This document shows, piece by piece, positions 35,149 through 44,650 of a stretch of 64,000 nt of DNA. Position numbers and translations under genes: made by a program. Numbering within the stretch: position 1 is the first letter of the stretch; each line of letters begins with the position of its first letter. The notes under the pieces were generated by a model. It had not been told where the DNA came from and searched no databases. It was given only the letters and a program-made list of their open reading frames with translations. This DNA comes from Vibrio gelatinilyticus (GTDB lineage: Bacteria; Pseudomonadota; Gammaproteobacteria; Enterobacterales; Vibrionaceae): positions 1-64,000 of the forward strand of contig NZ_JAJNNZ010000014.1 of assembly GCF_022836845.1 (NCBI RefSeq), in the 5' to 3' direction.

Positions 35149-36348
35149 CTATAGAGACGCATGGGGACCAAACACTTCATAGTGTATTCTTTCAGTCATC
35201 ACACCCAATGAGGTCAGTTGTTCAACAATGCTTTTCATAAAACCGATTGGGCCGCATATATAAAAGTTGCCCGTTTGCAATGGCAGCTCGTTAGCCAACG
35301 AATTTAACGTCATCATTCCGACATGGCCAGTGACTTCACATTGCTGATCCTCACCCTCCCGATACCAGACGTGCTGGTTCCAATCGTTACGGGTCAGAAG
35401 TGATTGTGTCTCTTCTACAAACGAATGCTGGTTAGCATTGTCGCACGCATGAAGATAGGTCACCGCTTGCGGTTTATTCGTTTCGGAAAGATGATTCAAC
35501 ATCCCTTGCATTGGCGTACATCCAACCCCTGCGGAGATAAGGACAACTGGTGCCTGTTTTTCGACATAGAAAAAATCTCCCGCTGGCGGCATAACTTCAA
35601 TCGTGTCACCTACAAAAACCTCTTGATGAAGATAATGAGACACCAAACCAGCGTGACCGTTATCGGCTGAATCTTTTTTAACGGAGATACGATACGTTTC
35701 ACCATTGGGGCTATCAGACAACGAATATTGACGAATTTCGATATTTTCACTAAGGGTAGGTTTCACTTTGACCCCTATGTATTGACCTGGAACGAAAGCA
35801 ACCACTTTACCGCCATCTTTAGGCTTTAGTACAAAGCTAGTCACCGCTTCAGATTCTGCAGTTTTACTGACCACCACAAACGGTCGCGCGCCCTTCCATC
35901 CGCCGATGGCCTGCTCCCTTAATGTATATAGCTCATCTTCTCGATTGATAAAGATTTGAGCAAGAAACAAATACGCCTCGGTCCATGCTTCTTCAACCTC
36001 TTGAGTGAAAGCATCGGGCGCCAATTCTCGCAGCGTTTCAATCAGATGCATTCCGACTATTTGATAGTGCTCGGCCTGAATATTAAAGCTGGTATGTTTA
36101 TGCGCAATGCGTTCTACCGCACTGCTCAACGCAGCAAGGTTTTCGATATGCTTAGCATAAGCGGCAATCGCCTCAAACAAGGCGACACTTTGACGGCCTG
36201 TTTTTTGATGCGTCATATTGAAGATATCTTTTAGCTCTGGGTTATGCGTGAACATTCGCTTGTAGAAGTGTTCGGTGAGGGCTGGGCCTGCAGATTCCAA
36301 TAGTGGAATGGTGCTTTTAATAACGTCGATATGTTGATTGTTGAGCAT
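35149..36348 (-). CDS. hmp: flavohemoglobin nitric oxide dioxygenase
   Basis: The 399-residue enzyme converts nitric oxide and oxygen to nitrate with NAD(P)H and FAD. It has an N-terminal globin domain with the proximal His in AHKHTSF, a FAD-binding RQYSLSDSPN and the NAD-binding GVGCTPM. ATG 36348 is preferred to the longer frame. A sigma-54-type promoter and NorR-type sites lie upstream, next to divergently transcribed norR. This predicts induction by nitric oxide. Confidence 0.95.
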   Translation of the reverse strand: MLNNQHIDVIKSTIPLLESAGPALTEHFYKRMFTHNPELKDIFNMTHQKTGRQSVALFEAIAAYAKHIENLAALSSAVERIAHKHTSFNIQAEHYQIVGMHLIETLRELAPDAFTQEVEEAWTEAYLFLAQIFINREDELYTLREQAIGGWKGARPFVVVSKTAESEAVTSFVLKPKDGGKVVAFVPGQYIGVKVKPTLSENIEIRQYSLSDSPNGETYRISVKKDSADNGHAGLVSHYLHQEVFVGDTIEVMPPAGDFFYVEKQAPVVLISAGVGCTPMQGMLNHLSETNKPQAVTYLHACDNANQHSFVEETQSLLTRNDWNQHVWYREGEDQQCEVTGHVGMMTLNSLANELPLQTGNFYICGPIGFMKSIVEQLTSLGVMTERIHYEVFGPHASL

Positions 36349-36457
36349 AGGAACTCCCATGAAAGTCATTTAAAGGGCTAATGGTGATAACTGCTCGTCG
36401 TTTATAATTTGGTGCGATTCACACTCATTTGTATTTTCATTACGAGCAATTATCTAT

Positions 36458-36474
36458 AGCAGTTAATGTGCCAA
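36458..36474 (-). promoter_or_regulatory. sigma-54-type promoter for hmp
   Basis: On the minus strand TTGGCACATTAACTGCT has GG and GC of the -24/-12 elements ten bases apart. It lies about 110 bases upstream of the hmp start, and NorR-type activators work with sigma-54. Confidence 0.72.
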
Positions 36475-36526
36475 CTTATAAAGCCCTTACTGCAGGGCCT
36501 CCATTCCAATACAAGCTTACAAAAAT

Positions 36527-36561
36527 GTCAAAAAGACTGCTTTTGGTTGAGTCCAAATGAC
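36527..36561. promoter_or_regulatory. two NorR-type GT-N7-AC boxes
   Basis: GTCAAAAAGAC (36527-36537) and GTCCAAATGAC (36551-36561) each fit GT-N7-AC with outer GTC/GAC symmetry. They are 24 bases apart and stand upstream of the sigma-54 element. Known NorR enhancers have three boxes; I see only two. Confidence 0.62.
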
Positions 36562-36603
36562 CCTATAATGACACTTCTACTCTTTTCACTATCAGAGCAA
36601 TTC

Positions 36604-38178
36604 ATGCAAGACATCTCGCCTTCAAGTCTCTTAGAGCTCACTGTCGGACTCGCTAGCAGTAATAACGATCAACAACGATTTGATACCCTGATTAATACCG
36701 TACGAAAAACGATTCGCTGTGACAGTGTTGCCTTACTCTCACTGCAGGGGGACACATTGGTGCCACTCGCGATGCAGGGCCTATCGAGAGATACATTAGG
36801 TCGACGCTTTGTTATTTCCGAGCACCCCCGTTTTGAAGAGATCATGGCGTCTAGTGTTCCTGTCATTTTTGATGCCGATAGCGAGCTTGCTGATCCATTC
36901 GACGGTTTGCTTATTGATCATCACGGCGATTTGCCCATGCACTCTTGTATGGGGCTGCCGCTAATATTTGGTGATAAGATACTTGGCGCATTAACTCTAG
37001 ACAGTCTGTCCACTAACACATTTGACCAAATCCCAACAAGAAGCTTGGAAGTGCTCGCTGCTATCGCGGCTTCAACACTTAAAATGGCACTGACTTTCTC
37101 ACGCCTTGAATATCAAGCGAAGCAATCTCAAAAATTACTCGAAGAACTCAATGAAGAAGCTTGGGAGCGTGACGGCGGAGAGATGATCGGCAATAGCGCA
37201 CCGATGAAAGCGCTCAAAAGCGATATTGACATTGTCGCGCCCTCAGATTTTAACATTCTCATTCATGGAGAAACGGGCGTTGGCAAAGAGTTAGTGGCAA
37301 GAACCCTTCACCATCAATCGTCTCGTCGACAAAGTCCCTTGGTTTATGTCAACTGCGCAGCCATCCCTGAGAACTTAATAGAGAGTGAGCTATTTGGCCA
37401 TGTTAAAGGTGCCTTCACGGGCGCAGACAGAAACCGTATGGGCAAGTTTGCCCTGGCAGACAAAGGGACGCTGTTTTTGGATGAAATTGGCGAACTGCCC
37501 TTGGCTGCGCAAAGTAAACTGCTTCGCGCTCTGCAAAATAATGAAATTCAGCCTGTGGGTAAAGACGAAATCCAAAAGATCAACGTCCGTGTGCTCGCTG
37601 CTACAAACCGTGACCTAAAGTTAGAAGTGGAAAATGGTAAGTTCCGCGCCGATCTTTATCATCGGCTGAGTGTCTACCCTATCTCTGTGCCTGCACTGCG
37701 TGACCGTAATGGCGATGTCGAATTGCTGGCGGGGTTTTTCCTGGAGCAAGCACGCAGGAAACTTGGTATCAGCCAGATAAAAATGAAAGCAAATGTTATT
37801 CCTTACCTTAGCCAGTATTCTTGGCCTGGTAACGTGCGCGAACTAGAGCACGTCATTAACCGAGCGGCTTTAAAAGCAAAAGCGCGCATGTTTGACCAAA
37901 AAGTGATTTCGATTACCAACGAGGACTGCGGTCAATTTGACGACGCTCACTCTGTTCAACAAGAAGCTATTGCCCCCAAAATCACCCGCAACTCGGTAGG
38001 GTTGCGGCAAGCCACTGAGGAGTTTCAACGTGAGCTCATCTCAAACACCCTCATTACCACGGAGTACAACTGGGCACAAGCCGCCAGGCAATTGCATACC
38101 GATCGAGCTAACTTGGTTCGGCTTTCCAAACGGCTAGGATTGAGTGTAGAAAAAAGTCATGAGCTAAAACGACAATAA
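36604..38178 (+). CDS. norR: NorR, sigma-54-dependent nitric-oxide regulator
   Basis: The 524-residue activator has an N-terminal GAF domain (about residues 20-180) that binds iron and senses nitric oxide. Then comes a AAA+ domain with [12 protein letters not shown] and the sigma-54 contact loop GAFTGA. The C-terminal helix-turn-helix is in [19 protein letters not shown]. Known NorR proteins begin near [19 protein letters not shown], so ATG 36604 was chosen over the longer frame. It is divergent from hmp. Confidence 0.93.
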   Translation: MQDISPSSLLELTVGLASSNNDQQRFDTLINTVRKTIRCDSVALLSLQGDTLVPLAMQGLSRDTLGRRFVISEHPRFEEIMASSVPVIFDADSELADPFDGLLIDHHGDLPMHSCMGLPLIFGDKILGALTLDSLSTNTFDQIPTRSLEVLAAIAASTLKMALTFSRLEYQAKQSQKLLEELNEEAWERDGGEMIGNSAPMKALKSDIDIVAPSDFNILIHGETGVGKELVARTLHHQSSRRQSPLVYVNCAAIPENLIESELFGHVKGAFTGADRNRMGKFALADKGTLFLDEIGELPLAAQSKLLRALQNNEIQPVGKDEIQKINVRVLAATNRDLKLEVENGKFRADLYHRLSVYPISVPALRDRNGDVELLAGFFLEQARRKLGISQIKMKANVIPYLSQYSWPGNVRELEHVINRAALKAKARMFDQKVISITNEDCGQFDDAHSVQQEAIAPKITRNSVGLRQATEEFQRELISNTLITTEYNWAQAARQLHTDRANLVRLSKRLGLSVEKSHELKRQ

Positions 38179-38262
38179 ATCGGCCATCCGATATATTATC
38201 TGACGCTACATAGTGATAACATTTCAGCGCATATTAATAATAATCAGTCAAAAAAGGTAGTT

Positions 38263-38622
38263 ATGAAGCTCATTCGTTGGATATTAGGAAAGGTTATCCT
38301 GACCGGTAATTTTGTTTTCGCACCTAAGGGACTCACACGGTCCGAGGATGCACAAGCACAGGTTGATGATAAAGCTAAATCAATGGCTCTTTACCAATTC
38401 GACGCCTGCCCATTTTGCGTGAAAGTTCGTCGCGCAATGAAACGTCAATCCGTGAATATTGAATTGCGTGACGCCAAAACCGATCCCGTGCATAAACAGG
38501 CACTACTCGAAGGGGGTGGTCGCGTCAAAGTGCCATGTCTTCGAATTGAAAATGGTGAAGACGTCACTTGGATGTACGAATCATCCGATATTGTCGCTTA
38601 TCTTGAAAAAGAATTTGCTTAA
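38263..38622 (+). CDS. glutaredoxin-family protein with N-terminal extension
   Basis: The 119-residue protein has a thioredoxin-fold domain with active site CPFC (about residues 50-53) and VPCLRIENGE, typical of glutaredoxins that reduce disulfides with glutathione. The first 40 residues include a short hydrophobic stretch (WILGKVILTGNFVF), perhaps a membrane anchor. It lies downstream of norR on the same strand with its own spacing of 84 bases. Confidence 0.85.
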   Translation: MKLIRWILGKVILTGNFVFAPKGLTRSEDAQAQVDDKAKSMALYQFDACPFCVKVRRAMKRQSVNIELRDAKTDPVHKQALLEGGGRVKVPCLRIENGEDVTWMYESSDIVAYLEKEFA

Positions 38623-38637
38623 AACTTTGCTAAAAAC

Positions 38638-38665
38638 AAAGGTGCACGAATCGTGCACCTTTTTT
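38638..38665. terminator. bidirectional terminator
   Basis: GGTGCACGA/TCGTGCACC palindrome is flanked by AAA and TTTTTTG. It separates the convergent glutaredoxin and amidotransferase genes. Confidence 0.88.
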
Positions 38666-38672
38666 GTTTGCC

Positions 38673-39422
38673 TTAGTGAAACTCTGTCTGCTTCATTCTA
38701 TTTTCAATGGATTTGCTTTGCTGGGCCATCACAAAAAAACTGTCGATCCAGTGTAGAATAAGGGCTGAATCCTGAGGCTTGTTAATCTCTTCAAATGCTT
38801 GATGATAATACGAAGGCGTTATTAAATGCTTGCGTTTTTCCACCAACTTCTCAGTAAAGCTCGTACTAAATTCAGGATGACCCTGAACTGTAAACAGATG
38901 GTTATCTTTCACAAACATAAAGTTAGGGCAGAAATCGTTCCCAGCTATCACCTTCACGCCTCCGGGTACAATAACCACCTGATCTTGATGACTCACCAAC
39001 AAGCGAGCAGTGTCCACAGCGAGGTTCATCCATTTCTTCTGTGCTTTTATTTGCACTTCATAGCTACCAATACCCCAGCCTTTATTCGACTTTTCAACCT
39101 TCCCACCCAATGCTCGCGCGATGAGTTGGTGGCCAAAACAAATTCCAACTAAGGGCTTTCGCTGGGCTTCACAGCCAACTATCCATTCTGATAGTTGAAG
39201 GATCCAAGGATCCTCGTCGTAAGCATTGTGTACACTGCCACTAATAATAAACCCATGACACTCTCCATATTCTGGAAACTGCCCCAATGTGGCATCGTAA
39301 TCTTGAAAGGTATAGCCGTCGTTAATATCATAAAGAACGCTTTCAATCATATCTGCGTACTGGCCATGATCATCTGATAAGGGTGGGTCAACATGCCCAC
39401 ACGTTATTATTCCTATCTTCAT
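38673..39422 (-). CDS. class I glutamine amidotransferase-like protein
   Basis: The 249-residue protein has the nucleophile motif GICFGHQL and a later QGHPEF His-Glu pair, the catalytic triad pattern of GMP-synthase-like amidotransferases. It is the last gene of an operon with omega-amino-acid aminotransferase and CoA-acylating dehydrogenase (7 bases after the latter). It could hydrolyse a gamma-glutamyl intermediate, although its motif differs from the peptidase C26-type PuuD. Its exact substrate is unknown. Confidence 0.8.
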   Translation of the reverse strand: MKIGIITCGHVDPPLSDDHGQYADMIESVLYDINDGYTFQDYDATLGQFPEYGECHGFIISGSVHNAYDEDPWILQLSEWIVGCEAQRKPLVGICFGHQLIARALGGKVEKSNKGWGIGSYEVQIKAQKKWMNLAVDTARLLVSHQDQVVIVPGGVKVIAGNDFCPNFMFVKDNHLFTVQGHPEFSTSFTEKLVEKRKHLITPSYYHQAFEEINKPQDSALILHWIDSFFVMAQQSKSIENRMKQTEFH

Positions 39423-39429
39423 TGGTCAC

Positions 39430-40926
39430 CTACTTCATTGTTGGCATCACAAATTCACTTTCTCTTTGGCCTTTCGGCCAACGTGCCGTGACTGTCTTCA
39501 TACGAGTATAGAAGCGAACCCCGTCATTACCATGAACATTTAACGGCCCAAAAATCGATCGTTTCCAGCCACCAAAGCTATGAAATGCCATTGGCACTGG
39601 GATGGGGACATTCACACCAACCATCCCGATTTGAACTTGCTCTGTAAAATCGCGAGCTGTGTCACCATCTCGAGTGAAAATGGCCGTGCCATTACCGAAT
39701 TCATGATCATTAATAAATTGGAGTGCTTGTTGGTAGTCTTTAGCTCGCACAACAGACAATACTGGGCCAAAAATTTCATCTTTATATATGGTCATGTCCG
39801 GTGTAACGTCGTCAAATAAAGTACCTCCAACAAAATACCCCGGAGACGCAGGCTCAATACCTCGCCCATCAACCACCAACGTTGCCCCTTGATCAACGCC
39901 GCTTTGAATGTACTCTTTCACTTTATTCATATGAGGCTTGCTAATTAACGGGCCCATCTCATTTTCAGGTGTTACCCCTAAACCTGGGCCAACGCGTAAT
40001 GCTTCTACTTTTTCTTTAAGCGACGCGACCAGTCTATCTGCCGTATCATCTCCGACTGCAACGGCTACAGAGATCGCCATGCAGCGCTCACCTGCCGCAC
40101 CATAGGCTGCGCCCATAATCGCATTTGTCGCCCCTTCTAAATCGGCATCTGGCATGACAACCAGGTGGTTTTTTGCACCGCCTAATGCTTGAACTCGCTT
40201 ACCATTGGCGCTGCCTTTTGCGTAGATGGCTTCGGCAATGGGTGTAGAACCAACGAAGCTGACCGCTGCAACATCTTTCGACTCTAACAATGCATCGACG
40301 ACCTCTTTATCACCTTGCACCACATTAAAAACACCATCAGGAAGGCCAGCTTGCTGCAGCAGGTCAGCCAACATTAAAGAAACACTTGGGTCTTTTTCAG
40401 ATGGCTTCAAAATAAAACTGTTACCACAAGCCAGAGAAACCGGGATCATCCACAGAGGAACCATTACCGGAAAGTTAAATGGCGTTATCCCGACACAAAC
40501 ACCGACTGGTTGCATCATTGAGTGGCTGTCAATCTCTCGTCCAACATTCAAAGAGTGCTCACCTTTTAGCAAGTGAGGGATACCACAGGCAAATTCTACG
40601 ACTTCCAATCCACGTGTAAGCTCACCAAGTGCATCGCTGTGTACTTTTCCGTGCTCTTGTGTAATCAAAGTTGCCATTTCGTCAGCGTGTTGCTCTAACA
40701 ACGCTTTAAACTTGAACATCACCCTTGCGCGTTGTAAGGGCGGTGTTGCTTGCCATTCCAATTGAGCGTTCTTAGCCACGGCAACAGCTGAAAGTGCTTC
40801 TTGTGGGGTGGAAAGTTGAACTTTGCCGCGTAATTCGCCATTCGCGGGGTTAAACAGCTCTAAAGTTCGGCCACTGGTGCTTTGCACTACCTCGCCATTA
40901 ATAAAGTTTGAAACTAAAACTGACAT
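39430..40926 (-). CDS. mmsA: CoA-acylating methylmalonate/malonate-semialdehyde dehydrogenase
   Basis: The 498-residue enzyme converts malonate semialdehyde or methylmalonate semialdehyde to acetyl- or propionyl-CoA. The catalytic Cys lies in GAAGERCMAIS, the diagnostic motif of this branch, and FNFPVMVPLWM is the Rossmann entry. It starts three bases after the aminotransferase stop, which makes the two consecutive steps of beta-alanine degradation: beta-alanine to malonate semialdehyde to acetyl-CoA. Confidence 0.92.
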   Translation of the reverse strand: MSVLVSNFINGEVVQSTSGRTLELFNPANGELRGKVQLSTPQEALSAVAVAKNAQLEWQATPPLQRARVMFKFKALLEQHADEMATLITQEHGKVHSDALGELTRGLEVVEFACGIPHLLKGEHSLNVGREIDSHSMMQPVGVCVGITPFNFPVMVPLWMIPVSLACGNSFILKPSEKDPSVSLMLADLLQQAGLPDGVFNVVQGDKEVVDALLESKDVAAVSFVGSTPIAEAIYAKGSANGKRVQALGGAKNHLVVMPDADLEGATNAIMGAAYGAAGERCMAISVAVAVGDDTADRLVASLKEKVEALRVGPGLGVTPENEMGPLISKPHMNKVKEYIQSGVDQGATLVVDGRGIEPASPGYFVGGTLFDDVTPDMTIYKDEIFGPVLSVVRAKDYQQALQFINDHEFGNGTAIFTRDGDTARDFTEQVQIGMVGVNVPIPVPMAFHSFGGWKRSIFGPLNVHGNDGVRFYTRMKTVTARWPKGQRESEFVMPTMK

Positions 40927-40929
40927 AAA

Positions 40930-42261
40930 CTATTCCTTGTATTCGATCGTGCTAAGCACATCACCCAAAATATTAAACAATTCATCTATATGATGTTTTT
41001 CGATAATCAACGGCGGAGAGAGCGCTATAATGTCGCCGGTTACCCTTATTAATGCGCCTCTCTCATAGCATGCCTGAAACACTTGATATGCCCGTGAGCC
41101 AGGCTTTCCTTCGATGCTTGAAAGCTCTATACCTGCGATCAGTCCGTAATTTCTGAGATCAATAACGTGAGGTAAGCCTTTTAGGCTATGAACAGCGTCT
41201 TGCCAATATTGGCTCAGCTCTGAAGCACGGGAGTAAAGGTTTTCCTGGCGATAAATACTCAATGAAGCGAGTCCGGCTGCCGCAGCCACCGGATGGCCTG
41301 AATAAGTGTAGCCGTGGAAAAGCTCGATGGCCCCGCCGTCTGGATTAACCATCGCGTCGTAGATTTCGTCGCGAACAAACACAGCACCCATTGGAATAGC
41401 CCCGTTAGTCAAACCTTTCGCGGTGGTCATAATGTCTGGGATCACATCAAACTCTTGGGAGGCAAACGGACTACCGATACGACCGAACCCAGTAATGACT
41501 TCATCAAATATCAATAGGATGCCATGCTGGGTACAAATCTCTCTCAAACGCTTTAAGTAACCTTTAGGTGGTAAAATAACACCGGTTGAACCCGCAATGG
41601 GTTCGACAATGACAGCCGCAATATTACTGGCGTCATGCAGCGTGACGATATTTTGAAGACTCTCAGCCCAACCTGGATCGTAATCAGGCAAGCCACGCGA
41701 AAAGCCACTGTGTTCTATATCTAAGGTATGAGGGAGATGGTCCACTCCAGTCAGCAAGCTGCCAAACATTTTACGGTTGTTGACGATACCGCCCACAGAA
41801 ATCCCACCAAAGCCGACACCGTGATAACCTCGTTCTCGGCCAATGAACCGGGTTCGGGTTCCTTGACCAATGGTTCTTTGATAAGCGAGCGCTATCTTAA
41901 GCGCTGTATCTACAGATTCTGAACCTGAGTTGGTAAAGAACACTTTATTCAGCCCCGTTGGCGCGACCTCTGCCAGTTCCTCTGCAAGTTGAAAAGGTAG
42001 AGGGTGTCCCATTTGAAACGTTGGGGCGAAATCCAGATTATGGATTTGCTTACTTACGGCCTCACTGATCTCGCGACGCCCGTGGCCTGCATTACAGCAC
42101 CACAAGCCTGCGGTTCCATCCAGGATTTGGCGTTTGTCGTCGCTTTTGTAGTACATTCCCTCGGCAGAGACCATTATTCGTGGCGATTGCTTAAACTGTG
42201 CATTGGCAGTAAAGGGCATCCAGAACGCATCTAAGCCTTGCTCGTGTTTTTGGTCCTGCAT
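40930..42261 (-). CDS. class III omega-amino acid:pyruvate aminotransferase
   Basis: The 443-residue PLP enzyme has LFTNSGSESVDTALK-like substrate loops, FDEVITGFGR and the Schiff-base Lys in TTAKGLTNGAIPMG. Its close relatives act on beta-alanine or gamma-aminobutyrate with pyruvate. The mmsA-type gene immediately downstream favours beta-alanine, which arises from 1,3-diaminopropane and spermidine breakdown. A 20-bp sequence shared with the far ligase promoter lies 98 bases upstream. Confidence 0.9.
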   Translation of the reverse strand: MQDQKHEQGLDAFWMPFTANAQFKQSPRIMVSAEGMYYKSDDKRQILDGTAGLWCCNAGHGRREISEAVSKQIHNLDFAPTFQMGHPLPFQLAEELAEVAPTGLNKVFFTNSGSESVDTALKIALAYQRTIGQGTRTRFIGRERGYHGVGFGGISVGGIVNNRKMFGSLLTGVDHLPHTLDIEHSGFSRGLPDYDPGWAESLQNIVTLHDASNIAAVIVEPIAGSTGVILPPKGYLKRLREICTQHGILLIFDEVITGFGRIGSPFASQEFDVIPDIMTTAKGLTNGAIPMGAVFVRDEIYDAMVNPDGGAIELFHGYTYSGHPVAAAAGLASLSIYRQENLYSRASELSQYWQDAVHSLKGLPHVIDLRNYGLIAGIELSSIEGKPGSRAYQVFQACYERGALIRVTGDIIALSPPLIIEKHHIDELFNILGDVLSTIEYKE

Positions 42262-42358
42262 ATCAGCATCTCCTCAATCTAGCGCTGTGTGAAGCTTGCG
42301 TTAAGTCAGCCATCAGGTGATTCATTTAATAAACACCTAACGACTTTGTTATAATTGT

Positions 42359-42378
42359 GTTATAAAATAATTAACAAA
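42359..42378. promoter_or_regulatory. shared 20-bp polyamine-operator candidate, copy 1
   Basis: GTTATAAAATAATTAACAAA lies in the divergent region between the aminotransferase and puuR-like genes. Its exact reverse complement is found at 62709-62728 between two ligase genes. It is partly AT-rich, but a 20-base identity at two regulatory positions is unlikely by chance. Confidence 0.65.
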
Positions 42379-42505
42379 AACGACTATAGCTTGGAAATTG
42401 AGCGCATGCAATGTTTATATCTTGAACATTTATTGGACGAAATTAGCACTTCTGACTACATTGTGTTTAATTTAATAATCACCGATACAACAAAGGTAAG
42501 CTCGG

Positions 42506-43054
42506 ATGGACGTAGAAATTGGTACGCGCTTTAAGGCACTGAGAGAAAAAGCCGGGTTATCACAGCGTGAATTGGCTAAGCGCGCAGGCGTGACAAACGG
42601 CTTTATTTCACAAATAGAGAATAACGCGGTGAGCCCATCTGTCGCCTCACTTAGTAAGCTGCTAAGTAAAGTACCGACATCGATGGCAGAGTTTTTTGCC
42701 GTCGATGACCCACAACCTGAGCAGTTCTATACCCGTAAACACGAGCAGCCAGAGATTGGTCAAGGGCGCATTAGTTACCGTCAAGTCGGTCACTTTCACA
42801 GCGAACGACACATCGGTATGCTTCGAGAAACCTTACAAAAAGGCGCCGATACCGGAGCGGAAATGCTCACGCATTCAGGACAAGAGTGCGGCGTTATTAT
42901 TCAAGGCCAGTTAGAGCTCACAGTCGATAACCAAACGGTCATTCTTTATGTCGGTGATGGCTACTACTTTGACAGTACTCGCCCGCATCGTTTTAGAAAC
43001 ATCGCTGATGAAGACTGCATCATTGTCAGCGCAAATTCACCAGCAAGCTTTTAG
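42506..43054 (+). CDS. XRE-cupin transcriptional regulator (PuuR-like)
   Basis: The 182-residue protein has an N-terminal XRE helix-turn-helix (about residues 9-62, LSQRELAKRAGVTNGFISQI) and a C-terminal cupin (about 110-175) that likely binds a polyamine. E. coli PuuR has the same plan and represses the putrescine genes. It lies 16 bases before the PuuC-like gene and divergent from the aminotransferase operon. A second paralogue is at 55088-55636. Confidence 0.88.
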   Translation: MDVEIGTRFKALREKAGLSQRELAKRAGVTNGFISQIENNAVSPSVASLSKLLSKVPTSMAEFFAVDDPQPEQFYTRKHEQPEIGQGRISYRQVGHFHSERHIGMLRETLQKGADTGAEMLTHSGQECGVIIQGQLELTVDNQTVILYVGDGYYFDSTRPHRFRNIADEDCIIVSANSPASF

Positions 43055-43070
43055 GGAAAGAGGAATCAAA

Positions 43071-44558
43071 ATGGATACTATGATTTGGCATGATAAAGCA
43101 GAAACATTGAGTTTTTCGACTCAGGCGTTTATCGATGGAAAACTTCACGACGCTCTTTCCAGAGATACCTTTGAGGTGATTAACCCTGCAACAGGCCATA
43201 CCTTGGCTCATGTTGCTCGCTGCAATGAAGACGATGTTGATCGCGCGGTTGTCGTGGCAAGAAAGGCATTCAATAGTCGCGTATGGGCAGGGTTATCCCC
43301 CAGCCGAAGAAAGAGCATCCTTCTTAAATACGCTGATGAAATCGACCAGCACAAAGAGCACTTTGCGATACTAGAATCGCTAGACATGGGAAAACCTATC
43401 GGAGATGCTTTAGGGTATGATGCCCCTGCTACCGCGCGTTGTATTGCCTGGAACGCCGAAGCTATTGATAAGATTTACGATGAAGTGGCACCTGTTACTG
43501 ATGATGCACTAGCATTAGTTACCCGTGAACCTCTTGGCGTGGTCGCAGCGATAGTCCCCTGGAATTTTCCCACTGTGATGGCCGCCTGGAAAATCGGCCC
43601 TGCTTTGGCAACGGGTAACTCGGTAATTATTAAACCTTCCGAGAAGTCCCCGCTTACTGCAATACTATTGGCCGAGCTAGCCACAAAAGCAGGGATCCCT
43701 GATGGAGTGCTACAGGTACTTCCTGGATTTGGTCATGAAGCCGGACAAGCTCTGGCTCTTCACAACGATGTCGATTGTATTACCTTTACCGGTTCAACCG
43801 CCGTGGGTAAAAAACTGCTAAGTTTTGCAGGACAATCAAATCTCAAACGCGCGTTTATGGAGTGTGGAGGCAAAAGCCCACATATTATTCACCATGATGT
43901 GAAAGACATCGAAAAAGCCGCAGCAACGGCGGCGTCGGCTATCTGTTATAACCAGGGTGAAGTATGTACCGCGGGGTCAAGGTTGTTGGTGCATTCATCA
44001 ATCAAAGACGACTTTTTGGCACGCCTGCTGCGCCATATGGAACAATGGCAACCGGGCGACCCTTTACTTGAAGAGACTCGTGTCGGAGCAATTGTTGACC
44101 GCGCCCAATACGAACGTGTACTTGAGTACATCGAAATCGGCAAAGAAGATGGTGCCACGCTTGTGTACGGAGGCCAACCTGCATTAAGCCAAACAGATGG
44201 CTTCTATATTCAGCCCGCCGTATTTACTGAAGTCACGCGTGATATGCGCATTTTCCAGGAAGAAATCTTTGGTCCAGTTCTGTGCGTGTCCACTTTCGAT
44301 AGCATCGAAGAAGCCATCGAGCTTGCTAATGACAGTGACTATGGCTTAGCTGCAGGCGTTTGGACATCTGATATTTCAACGGCTGTACGCTGCTCACGTG
44401 CACTTCGTGCGGGTACCGTATTCGTAAATAATTGGGATGGCGGTGATATGACGATGCCATTTGGCGGATACAAACAAAGCGGTAATGGCAGAGACAAATC
44501 ATTGCATGCTCTGGATAAGTACACGGAGATGAAGTCAACGTGGATTGAACTGGATTAG
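43071..44558 (+). CDS. gamma-glutamyl-aminobutyraldehyde / aminoaldehyde dehydrogenase (PuuC-like)
   Basis: The 495-residue NAD(P)-dependent enzyme has MECGGKSPHII (catalytic Glu) and NQGEVCTAGSR (catalytic Cys). This PuuC/AldH pattern oxidises gamma-glutamyl-aminobutyraldehyde or other aminoaldehydes to acids. ATG 43071 has GAAAGAGGA upstream and follows the puuR-like gene by 16 bases, so the two are one operon. The longer upstream frame overlaps the puuR-like coding sequence. Confidence 0.88.
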   Translation: MDTMIWHDKAETLSFSTQAFIDGKLHDALSRDTFEVINPATGHTLAHVARCNEDDVDRAVVVARKAFNSRVWAGLSPSRRKSILLKYADEIDQHKEHFAILESLDMGKPIGDALGYDAPATARCIAWNAEAIDKIYDEVAPVTDDALALVTREPLGVVAAIVPWNFPTVMAAWKIGPALATGNSVIIKPSEKSPLTAILLAELATKAGIPDGVLQVLPGFGHEAGQALALHNDVDCITFTGSTAVGKKLLSFAGQSNLKRAFMECGGKSPHIIHHDVKDIEKAAATAASAICYNQGEVCTAGSRLLVHSSIKDDFLARLLRHMEQWQPGDPLLEETRVGAIVDRAQYERVLEYIEIGKEDGATLVYGGQPALSQTDGFYIQPAVFTEVTRDMRIFQEEIFGPVLCVSTFDSIEEAIELANDSDYGLAAGVWTSDISTAVRCSRALRAGTVFVNNWDGGDMTMPFGGYKQSGNGRDKSLHALDKYTEMKSTWIELD

Positions 44559-44599
44559 CCTTGCTCGTCAATCACTCACTTTTGTAGATAAAATCACAA

Positions 44600-44632
44600 A
44601 AGCCGCCAACGATGACTAGGTCGTGGCGGCTT
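44600..44632. terminator. bidirectional terminator
   Basis: AAGCCGCC-(A)-ACGA/TCGT-GGCGGCTT stem with an 8-base loop lies between the convergent dehydrogenase and outer-membrane-protein genes. Confidence 0.82.
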
Positions 44633-44650
44633 ATTCACATTAAGTTGAAT

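Noticed and set aside
38673-39422. The amidotransferase as a PuuD (gamma-Glu-GABA hydrolase).
   Set aside because: The nucleophile motif GICFGHQ is that of GMP-synthase-like amidotransferases rather than the C26 hydrolase type; only context would support PuuD.
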